Source: Marthasterias glacialis
Taxonomy: Eukaryota > Echinodermata > Asteroidea > Forcipulatida > Asteriidae
Reading direction: 5' to 3'
DNA: 64,000 bases
NCBI GenBank assembly: GCA_911728455.2
Contig: OU452221.1
Location: 2,694,290-2,758,289, forward strand
Shown: positions 12,101-24,100 of the stretch, piece after piece
Layout: the number at the start of each line of letters is the position of its first letter
Numbering within the stretch: the first letter of the stretch is position 1
Translations under genes and position numbers: made by a program
Notes under the pieces: generated by a model
The model's database searches: none
What the model was told of the DNA's origin: nothing
The model's input: only the letters and a program-made list of their open reading frames with translations

Positions 12101-15100
12101 AAAACTTAGATAAAACAATATTCTTTCAGATGTTTGAGATCTTTAAAAGTACAGATTTTTGAATGAGAAATCTACAAGGAGTACCTTATATTGTGCCTTC
12201 AACATGTGATATACAAACATTGATAATCCAGAAATTAAAGTTGTTTTTTTTTTGAATAAAAAAAAAACCATGAACTGACATTCAAATTACTTTTTGACCT
12301 AAAGAAACAGCCAAGTAAAACTGCTCTGTTGGCCTTTTGTTTTTCAGCCAAGCAGATTCCTTAAAAGAGGCAAAATAAAGGACCCCCCCCCCCAATAAAT
12401 AACTTCTTGTTTTTTTAAAAGAGGACGGGAAAGGATGGAGGGAAGATAATCTGTAAGGTTCAAAATGTTCCACCATAAATTTCTAATCTTTTAAACTCCA
12501 AGTCATATTACATAATGATGTGATATTAAAAGTAGATTTATTTTGATTTTGGAGTTTACTGCAGATTGCTGTTCTAAAAAACACACTTTGTATAAATATA
12601 CCGTCGGATTTATTTGTTTTTTCAAATGAGGGAAATTTTGGAGCAACACCATAACAAGGAAAAACAAACCGTATTTAGAAAGATAAACAATTTGTATAAA
12701 AGTCTTTAAAAAAAAAAATACATCAAAAGGACATATACTCAAAACCGACAGTTTGGGGGAAAAAAATGAAGTCATCGAATAGACTTGAAAGAGCATTTTC
12801 TTGTCCATCCTTCCCTATGTAATACAAGATTATCTCAAGCTATCAATGAAAAGATGTCGCCACTTTGAAGCAGAGTTGGGGACTCGAGTCTGAGACTTGG
12901 ACTCGAGTCACACTCGAGTCCCATCACTGCGCGTCTTGGGACTTGCCTTGAAAGACTTGAGACTTGAGCTGCGACTTGAGCTTAATGACTTGTTGACAAT
13001 GAACACTCAGAAGTAAACACTGCCTTGGGCTTCTTTTTTTTCTTTTTTAAATATCTTCTATTTGACTTGAGAAAAAAATATTTCTGTTTTTTCGGAAGAT
13101 CTCCACCTGTAACACTATCTTTTCACTTGTCACAAAAGTGAATTACAAAACTTTTAACTTACTATAAGGATTACGGACATGTTTTTAAGCTTGTGTTTTT
13201 TTTTAAGTGTATTGATCGACACATCACCAAGACTAAAGACTTGGGACTTGACTTTAGGTTTGATCCGAAAGACTTTGAACTTGACCCGATACTTGCCCTG
13301 GAAGACTTGATGACAAATCTACTTTAAAGTACCTTCTTTGCAGAGCACACGATGGCGTTATCTCCCATCTTTGTGGCCGGCGTTGTGATCTCCCTGTCTT
13401 CATACCTCAGGACACACTCGTACCCATCCTGTAATAAACAGAAATATGGAATTGTCATCAGGTAAAAACCCAGGCATTAAGAGTTTAAGACATAACAAGG
13501 TTCGTTTCTTGGGCACGCCGTCTGGACGAGGAGAGCAGATGTAGTTAATGAGACAGAGAAGGACTGGCTGGAGGTAAACATCATCTATATGACTATTTCT
13601 GGTTGCTGATAAAATAAAAAGACTAAACATAGTAAAAGGTCTGTGGATGCATTTATACTTTTTAGGCCTTGAACTTGGGTTATAACGGGACAGGATTTTT
13701 ATTATTTTTTTTCCCCAAACAAAAGACATCTCTTCGGAGCAGATCTTTATTTAACATTGATAAAATGCTTTATGCATTTTATAAAATCATGATTTCTGTT
13801 CTTGAAAACCAATAAAGAGGTAACAATGAACAAAGAAGGAGCTGACTCTGGTGAAGTTCAAGGTTCAATATATGAGATTTGTTGCCACACAGTTCTTTCT
13901 TCTCTCTTTTTCGTTACTAGTCAGCAAATATGCATTTGTACATTTTGTGCACCTTAAATTGATTGGCAACTTATTGATTTTCGTCAGCTGTACTTTTCCA
14001 TGAAAATTATCAATATGCTATGCATGCCATTAATTCACCTAGTTGGTAGGCACAAGTTCAGATTTTAACAAATCAAACTAACTCTTATCAACATGTAGAC
14101 CACCTAACCAGTGACTGTTATGAAATGTGTTTCCTTACGGATGACAAAGAATAATGTGCCATTCAATAGTTTCCGGGATTTTAATCGGCAAAGTTTACAA
14201 AAGCTTTTTTTTTTTAAAGAAAGCTTCAAGGACACTCATGCGTGTGAAAATTAACACCAGCTGCAACGTCAATTTTAATGACTTCCGATTTACATGAAAC
14301 TCCTTGCCCAAACACCAAAGCCAGGATAACAAACTAAGCCACGTTTCCTGACCATTGTACGAATTAGGAGTCATATTCCAGGGTAACGTCAAAACAGAAA
14401 TAAAATCCAGAACATTGTTTTGGCTACACTTGTAATGACTCTTGGGATAGTCAGAAAGAATTTAATCTCAAAGATCGCTGGTATTTTCAGTTCAGGAAAT
14501 GAGCCTGCCTGAAATAGCTTAACATAACAAACACAAGAAAAAATGGTCATAACAATGTCAACAATGGTTCCCTATTATATGAAAATTACTAAGCGCCTGA
14601 TCACTGTTCTTAACATTTTTAAAGAAGTACAGGGATTACTGGGGGGGGGAGGAACTAAAATGACCTTGAAATTGTTGACTTTTGTGAATGTCGGTTATTT
14701 ATACATTGAAAAGTCATCATTCAGATAGGGAGACTTGAACAGTGGCGCTCTTTGTTTAACCTAGAAAATGTACACAAATCTGGATGACCCCCCACTCCCT
14801 CCAAAAGGCAGGGGAGAAATAAATCTTGTTTAAACAAATTTTATTGAGAAGAAAAAAAGGCTGAATGGGTCAGAGGTGTTTCTTGGCAAAGCACAAACAG
14901 CATTGATTCTTCACTACAATCCCTTTTCCACAGATGTATAAACATATAATATGTATTCTTCAATGGGTAGTTCTATATTACATTCTTTTTGTTATTAAGT
15001 GGATTAAGTAGACTCAGGGCTAACCCTTAACACTTGGCACGACTTTGTCGAAAGCATCTTGGCTGCGGCCGAAGGATAGATAGAACACTAACCCGGCGTA

Positions 15101-18100
15101 TATTGTCTAGTAAAAACTGCTATGGGCTAGTAAACACCATTTCTCAACTTGCCCTGTGGGCTACTGAAAACCGTGCAACTTAATTGTTTACAATGCTTAT
15201 AAATACTTCTTCCTTTTCAGATGTGAATAATACATTTTAGAAATGTGTTCATTTATTTTTGAGTGTGTGAGTGTAACTTCATTCGACCGTTATACTGGTT
15301 GTGATCGCTACCATTAGCATCAGAAAGATACATTTATGACAATACATGTTTAAAATTTGGGCAACGAAAACTTGCTGGGGGCAAGTGAAAGGCACAGTTT
15401 ACTAGCCCCTTGGGCTACTTTACAAAAAGCTTAAGTGCAAGGCCTGAGACTCGAGTGTCTTGCAAATCCTATATACTTTTATGACACATTAAGCTTACCT
15501 CGACAGGAAGTTTGGCGGCAATCAGACTAATCGGAGTGGTTTCACCGGCTGGGATAAGAATTTCCACACCGCTCCCAAGCTCAATCCTCGGGCAAAACTC
15601 CTTCCCCGATTTCAGCATGTTTCCCTATAGATTTAATGAAAACCAAACGGCATGGTTTAAAGAACAAGACATTAGTCAATAATTTGCTGAAACTTTGTCT
15701 GTGATGAAGTTGTTTTGTTTAATTTGTCATTCTTCAGAGAAAAGAAGTCATATCCTCCTTCAAATAGCGGAAAGAGCATCCTTTCCTGTGAACTTCATTA
15801 CATTTAAAACATCTTTTTCTTATTTATCTGAAGCAGTCACAGGTTGGTTGCTCTGAAGCATTTTAAGGTTTTGTCCTGAAAAGTTTATAGGTTTGTATTG
15901 TAGCATGTCCTGGCTAAGTGGTCTAGTGCACCGGACTCTATTTCTGGTGGTGAAGTCACTGGGGAGTGGGTTCAAATCCAGGTCATGACACTTGTGTCCT
16001 TGATCGAGATGCTTTACTATAGCTAGTTAGTATTCTTATTAACTGAAACGTTTAGCGGTTGGTACTTAAACTTTTACAAATTTAGACTTGCATGATGTCT
16101 GGTACAATACCTTGTTCGGTCACAAGAGAATTCCTCAGACTAAATCCAGTGTTGCTATGTCACATGACTCAGGGGCAAGCTTTCGCAATGCCCAGGGTGG
16201 TCAGGTTGGCATAGTGGCATCTTTACTTGCCTTCCACCTCTAGGACCCCAGTTCAAATCCCGCCGGGGGCAATTTCTGAGTTGGGTTTTCTCTAGAACAA
16301 TTATCCGATCTTTTCCTCTTAAAGCTAAACTGAAACTACCTTCCTTCTCTCTATGGGTTTTTGGCTAGTACAACGATAACGTTCACTTTTCTGAGAATCC
16401 TCGGCTGCACAACCAGAATTATTAAATGAGATAAATAAAATGAAACGAAGCTGCAACCTCTAGATCAGCAAAGACTGTTATCGATGTGCCACACATTTCC
16501 TTGAGAAATGTGTGTGGGTGTTTGTCCTCTCTTATTAATATCAGCTTGTCCGGAATCATGTGACATAGCAACACTGGAGGAAGTGGTCTGAGGAATTCAA
16601 ACTGAGCATTTACTTGTGACCGAACAAGGCATTGTACCAGACATTCAAATCTAACTCGCAAACGGCAACTTGTACAAATTATAGCGTGACACACATCACA
16701 CATCCTTGTTATTAGAGTGGTACAATCTACTTTTGACATGGCCAAGATAAACAAAGATTACAACAAAGGTTTATCCGTAATTACAGAGACAAACAATGTC
16801 AATATTATCTTTTCTAATCAAGAACCCTCTTCAGCCAGCCTTACCATAACAAGGAATATTATTATCAACAAAAACATATTTAAAGAAAAAACATATTGAT
16901 TGCTTTAAGATTGTATTGTCGCACACTATAAACTTAGCCAATAACAATTAATAAAACCAGCTTATCAATTGTTCTTCCGTGACATTTAAAGCCCCAGCTC
17001 AACATTGGTAAACTGACTGTAAATGCTTCCATTCTTTGCAAAATTTGAGATATCCGTAATAAAACCAACCTGTGAAAGTGTCAGCTCATTTCGTTGTTTC
17101 ATTTGTGAGAAAACGGTAAAAATGCATTGAGCATTTTTTTTAAGCATTCCTATAAGCCGAATTTTCGTCTCACTGAGATGAAAACTAATTTTGGATCCTA
17201 TTTTGTTTATTATTCAAAAACGATAACACTTCATGCAGAAATATTTAAGGGAAATTTTTCTACCAACAGTAACTATATACCATGTGAGGTATATGTAAAT
17301 CTGTGAACATTGAGCTAGGGCTTTAATCGAAAAGATAAAGTTTCAAACATAAAGCTAAATTTTTCTCAAATTCTAAATTTCAAATCCATCTCAAAGTTTC
17401 GATGAAACAAATTCTGCTGATGAAATTTATTCTATTCATATTTCTCAAAAAAGGTAATTATAGATTCACCTCCCGATATCCAACAACACCAGTTGCGTTG
17501 CAGCTGCTGGCATCACCCATGCACCGGTTCTCATTGACACACCAGTTACACATGAACGCATTGTCTACACATTTGGTACAACTATCAAACGCGCTGCAGT
17601 TGTACAGGTCGAAGGTCGTGTTAACGATGAGCCTATCAGTCTCCGTGGATCGAACAGACAGCGGTATGGACAGAGAGCCTGGAAATTAAATACAAAAATT
17701 AGATTATGAAGGTAATTAAGTAGTTTAGCTGTTTGGGTCGTGGAGCAGAACTATTTTCAAAAGATCATCTGTTCCATCTAACTTGCACATTTTTACTGTA
17801 CCGTCTCCTGCTATAAACATAAATATAATTTCATGTTTTTAGTGCTTATTCAATTTATTCTGTTTTGCTGGTGGTATGAAGGCTCCGTTGAGGGTAGAAG
17901 TTGCTTTACTGACAAGGCTACCCTGTCTAAATAAAACCGCAAATAATTTAATAAACAGGGTGTGAAAATTGAAAGAAATGCAATATTGGGAGATTTGCAG
18001 TATCACCTAAAAAGGAAGTTGCTTACATTTTACATTTCCAGCAATATCACAACACTAACCTTCCTTTTACATTCTTGATGTTTAAAATTTTGAAAATATC

Positions 18101-21100
18101 AGCATTTGACGTCATCAGACCTTGGCCCAATTTCATGGCGCTGCTTACCTACAGAATTCTGCGCTGACGGCGTACTGTTAAGCGTGCGATTCTATGGGGC
18201 AGAAGCGCAGAGTTCTGTGGCTACAAGAGCCATGAAATTGGGTCCAGATGGAGCAGAAGACATCTGTTGTGACTTTTGTAATACCACTTAGCAGAAGTTA
18301 CGTACAGAGAACCAGCCACTAACAATGTACATATATGCGTTATACTTTGGCTGGTAACCTGTCTCTGCTAAGCAGGACCTTTCTGAGCTTACTAAATTTG
18401 TTCACTTTTGTGTTTGCTGCTTAAATCTACAACGTATGAGAAGTTAACAATTTGATAAAGTACTTCATCAATAAATGTCAGACTGGAAAGATTGAATGTT
18501 TTGTTGTTTGTTGTGTTGTTGTTGCTGATGATGATGTTGTTATTGTTTTGAGCAAAGTTTATAAAAGGAAGGTTGACTGTTTTATTTCTGCTGCTGTTTT
18601 TAATTGTTTTTGTCACTGCAGTTGTTGCTTTTATATTATGCACAGTGCCTTGTAAAAGCAGATTGAATAAACCGGAAACGTCAATTATCTTGTTGTTGTT
18701 GTAGTTGTTGTTGTTGTTGTCGATGTTATTATTGTCACTGCTGTTGCTGCTTTTAGATTACTAACAGCACCTGTAACTGCAGTTTGTCCAAAAAGAGGAA
18801 AGTGCCAGGCAAAGCAAGACTTTGTACTACTTTTTCAATTTTCAATGGCACAGCCTCAGAAACCCCAAAACGAGGAAATCAGCTGATCAGCTGGAAAGTT
18901 GCATGCCTGTACCTTGTTGAACCAGCTGCAATTTAGTTGTATTTGGGGGACTTGAATCAATCGGAAAAGTCAATTGTCTTGTGGTTGTTGTTGTTATTGT
19001 TGTTGTGTTATGTTGTCATTGTTTTTGCCACTGCTGTTGTTGCATTTAGATTACACACAGTACCTTGTCAAAGCAGCTGTACATTAGTTGTATTAGGGGG
19101 ACTTAAAGTAATCAGAAAAAGTCAATTGTCTTTTTGTTGTTGTTATTGTTGTTGTTATTGTTGTCGCTTTTAGAGTACACACACTAGAGCACCCATACAT
19201 TAGTTGTTTAGGGGGGGGGGACTTGAATTAATCAGAAGAATCAATTGTATTGTTATTGTTGTTGCTGTTATTGTGATTGTTTTGTTGTTGCTTCTAGATT
19301 CCATATTAGTACCTTGTTCAAACAGCTGCACATTGCTTGTATCAGGGGACTGGCAAAAGACTGAGGAGTTCCCATTACTTTCAGTCAGACTGACATTTAG
19401 AAGCGACGAGCCAAGATCTTCAAAGACACACTCATAGTGATAATCCAAGCTGCTGTTGAGTTTGGGAAGACTTGTCACCTGAACCTCAAGCTGTGACAAG
19501 GATGAAGACAGACCAAAGATATTATTGAGTTTTATTAGCATGGATTAAAGGAGATCCTTGAATGTAAAATATCTACCAATATATCAATACACTTGTGATT
19601 TAAACAAAACCATGGAGATGGTAAACTCTGCCTGAACTGTATGTCCATAACAGCTCATTTATTTCCTTGTATTGTCAAAACATGTACGTCTTCAAACAGT
19701 TCCGTAAAACAACCACAAACGTCCATAGAAAGCTTTAACTCCTACAATGGCTCATTTTGAAGTTGGGTCAACTGTTGTGCCTTCTTTGACAGACTAATTT
19801 CTAGCATCTGACAATGCATCGGCACAAAATAAATTTTTATGTTTATTAACACTGCTCTCTTTCATTTAAAGTTGGGGTTGTGGTGAGAAGTTGTCACCAA
19901 GTACATGCATTTATGTAATAAACCATAAGTTATCAAACCACTTAGAGGATTGGTACACCAGTTATTTAGCAGGCTGTATTTTTCAGAGCAGCACATCATA
20001 ACAGTAGTCTGTGAAAATATTATAGAAATGGCTGCTAACTCTTGTTTAAATAAAAAGGTTTTGAGTGGTAAAAGTCAGGTAATATTAGCATCTGCAACAT
20101 TAGGTTACATATAACGAAAAAATAAAAAATCGTCGCTTAAGTTTTCCAATAATTCCCCAGATTACAAAATCTCTTTAAAGTTTAATCAAGAATGGAGTAT
20201 AAAGAATTGTAGAGCTGATCAACATGACAGCAAACTGTTCATATGTAAAGAGAAAGTCCGCCGTCAGGAAATATTGGCTTAGTTTTCCCGTCACATTACG
20301 GTTGGTTTGCCATGTGAGTTATAACACCACATTATCATTTCAAGAGACCCAGGGGCAAATTCCTGAGGAAATGAAATTTCTGCTGAGGGACTACTTAGGC
20401 CGTGTCCACATTAGTGGCTGTGGCTATGGCTGCAGCTGTGGCTGTGGCTTATGCTATGGGCTTTCTATGCTTCAACACTAATAATAATAACTAGTTTTTC
20501 TATAGCGCTTTATATAGGGGCGTCTTAGCGGTTATAATAATTTTTTAAGATTTTTGAATTATGAGACCCATTTTATGTAGCACCTTGTAAGGGTTTGTAG
20601 GTGCTGCGGCGCATTCAGCAGCCACTGCCAGAAACACTGGGGCAAACCCCTTCTCTGAGCGATAAATGTAACTGGGTTCTTTTATGTGCATTACACAATG
20701 CGTCTTTGCGTCTCATCCAAAGTCTTGCTTAAGGACACAAGTGTCAAGACTGTGACTGAAACCCACACTCTGCTGATCAGAAACAATGCCAACATGGTGA
20801 CCTAGCCACAGTCCAGCCCATCTGCTAATTTGGACACTGCCTAAAACAGATCCTAAATGCTCACAGCTGGTAAGCATAAATCAATATTTTTACATGCTTA
20901 TGATTGTCATCTCTGTATGAGGTACAGTGTAACCAAAACTTTCACAAAAAATATTTGAGCTACATGCTCTTTTGCTTGCTTAGCAGAGACAGGTTACCAG
21001 CCAAATTGTTGTATACTTTACACTGCTATGACTGGTGCCCCACTAATTTTTGGCTCTTTCTGAAATTGAAAACTGGTTACCAGCAACATTTTCCAGAAAA

Positions 21101-24100
21101 TGTAAATCGGGACTGGTCTTTTAAACAATGAATAACTCAACAGTTTTTCTGCAAAACGGGTCAATGAAAAAAGGTCCGGGGCCATATTTCATAAATCATT
21201 TAAGCAGAAAATGTTGCTAGGAAAATTATTTGCTAAGCCAAATAAGCTGGGCACCAGTCATAACAATGTGATTGGCTCAGCATTTTGGCTGGCAAACTTC
21301 CTGCTAAGCAGGATTTTTTATGCTAAGCTGAATTTATTTGCAGCTTGTGGCTATTAATCCAGACATTGAAATCTTCTAATCATGCAGGAAACTGGCATCA
21401 GAAACAATCGTCTTGTGGTTAGGACATCCTGTTACATGAATAGCTTGCTGGGCCCAATTTCATGGAGCAGAAAAGTTTGCTTACAAATGTTCTGTTAAGC
21501 AAAAGTTAGCAGGAAACCTGTCACAGATGGTAACAAGTGAAATGGTATTCTGGCTGGCAACCATATTCTGTCAAGCAAAATTGTTTTGTGCTTAGCTCCT
21601 TTTTGCACTGAAGCGGCTCTATGAAATTGGGCCCTGGATAAGTTTTTGTAAATAAGGAAGAATGTCTACACTGCATTCCAGTTATTTGTCCTCTTAGTTC
21701 CGCTTGATGATATTTTGAATAAAGGAATAAAAGAGTGGTGACCGAGGTCTTAAACTGCCGGTTAAAACCGGCAGGGGCGTGGCCTTCGGCTCGGTCCTTC
21801 ATTACACGGCCACGCCCCTGCCGGTTTTAACCGGCAGTTTAAGACCTCGGTCACCACTCTTTTATTCCCTTATTCAAAATATCATCAAGCGGAACTAAGA
21901 GGACAAATAACTGGAATGCAGTGTAGACCTTCTTCCTTATTTACACGGCCACGACCCTGCAAGGTTTTAAACGGCCGTTTAAGACCGAGTCGCTACTCTT
22001 TCATTCCCATTCATAAATGTCCTTTTTGTTAAAAAGCCTAATAATGTCGACAAATTCGTTGAAACTTTTCTGTTTTTTTTAATTTATTTCTCAATTCTTG
22101 CCACGTCCTCAGGCCCCATTTCCCGAAGGGTTGACGCTCAATGTTTGCATGTACGCGCACGCATTAATAGACTTTACATAGAGTACCACTATGTATTGAT
22201 TGTGCTATGCGTAAATTAGCACCCGCGTAAGCTAGTGCGCCAACACGCGTGTGGCTATGATGAGCGCAGAACTTGCCTTCGCAGCTCCAGCTATGTCTTT
22301 ATCAGCCGTTTAAAACTGGTCTTAATCAGTCATGTGACCACCTTTCAACCAATAGGAATGCCCAAATTGTCCCAAACTGACTGGGGTATTTATGAATACA
22401 CTATAACCCTTTAGAGACCACAGTGGCTGCAAGTTGCTTGTACCAAGATGCCCAGAGTGGCTGCAAATGGCTGCAAGATTTAACCTGCTTCCATTCAACC
22501 GAACAGGCCAAAATACACGTAAAGGTCAAGTGCTGGACACTTTCTAATAATTCCAATATCAATATAGGCTACCAACAACACTTCTAAAACAAAACCAAGT
22601 TTCTGTTTTGCATCATTTTCCAGACATTTTACTGGGAAAGTTGTGTCAAAGAAATCAACATTATTAGCCATGTTTGGACATATGGTGATGATTATACAGA
22701 AATGAATGGTCTCTAAAGGTTTAATCATAGTGAGCAATCTCTTTTTTTTCCTTTCAGTTCGGGAAGCACTTAAGCACAAAGATTGCTCAGCAGAATTGGG
22801 TTACCAGCGAAAATACCATTTCAAAAATATAACTTATCACTGGTTCCCTGCTCATGTTTGCTTACTAAATGCATTTCTTAAGCAACTTCATAAACTTTAT
22901 TTTTGTGGTTTCTTCCAGGAATCTCGGTTACCTTTGTTGGTGGGGAGCCGCTGGGAATGCTGGATGGAGTCACCGATTGGATCTTGATGCAAAGGGCTTT
23001 CTCTCCTATCCAGTGATTGGTCAGTGAAGAGGCACCAGGACACTCTGCATCGAGACGTCTCGTGCAGCTGAGAAGGGAACAAGTGAGGTATTAAGTTTTA
23101 GATGCATGCCAATTAAGAAGCAGCCCCTTGGGAGACCGCAGTGACCACAGTGACCACAAGTGGCTTAAATACAAAAATGCCCACAGTGGCCACAAACAGC
23201 CCCAAGATTCGACCTACTTCTATTCAACCAAAAAAGGTCACAGTAAATGTTATGTCCTGAATGGACAATTCCTCATAGTCCCAAGTTAGCATCGGGTCTA
23301 TAATATCTAAAACAACAGTTCTGCTTCAAAAAAGGTTTCCAAACTGGAAAAGGATAAGTTCAAAAATCCGCAAAATCAATCATGTCTAGGCGAATGGCCA
23401 TAGTTACAGACAAATGCACCTCTGCAGGATAAACATTCACACAGGCCACAGGACAAAACTTTCATCATGCCCTTGTGGCCTAATTCATGGATCTGGTGAG
23501 TGATGTACAATGTTTCTGACTGCATTTCTGCTTAGTTTGTGTTCGGCACAGAAACTTTCAAGCAACTTCCTGCAAAGTGACTATGTTTTTTTTTTTTACA
23601 TGTGTGCATCACTTCAGTGCCCTTCCAAATGCACAGATCAAAATTTGTAAGGGAATCACTGTGCAGTGGTGGTGCAAATTCCTAATAAAAAAAGATGCCT
23701 GTATGTAAGGCCCTATGAGATTATTTTAACTTGGGTAAAAAATTAGTTTTAACAAATTTCTCAACTGGTCTGGCTGGCTCAATGTTGAAAAGCATCCCTA
23801 TTTAATTTGAGATATGGACAAGTGAAAAGAACTAGGGCATTCAGGTTGGCTCAGTGGTTTCTTTCCCTGCCTTTCACCTCTATGACCCCGGTTTGAATCC
23901 CGGACTGGAGCCTTGCATGTGGATTGGGTTTTCAGTTCCTACCTGATTGCGTGGGTTTTCCCTATTTGGGGTTTTCCTCCCACATCTAAAACTGATGTTT
24001 CTTCATCACCTTGTCTAAACTTGTGTCTTCAAAATATCGAAAGAGTCAAAGTGCTAGTCACTTTTGAGGGTCCCTTGGTTTCATGACCAGAAAGATATAA

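Noticed and set aside
18480-18760. Coding repeat protein in the TTG-rich stretch
   Set aside because: The frame is a translated trinucleotide microsatellite (V/C or N/T runs) in an intron.
21521-21802. 93-codon minus-strand frame
   Set aside because: Lies across a MITE and one arm of the inverted repeat; not a gene.
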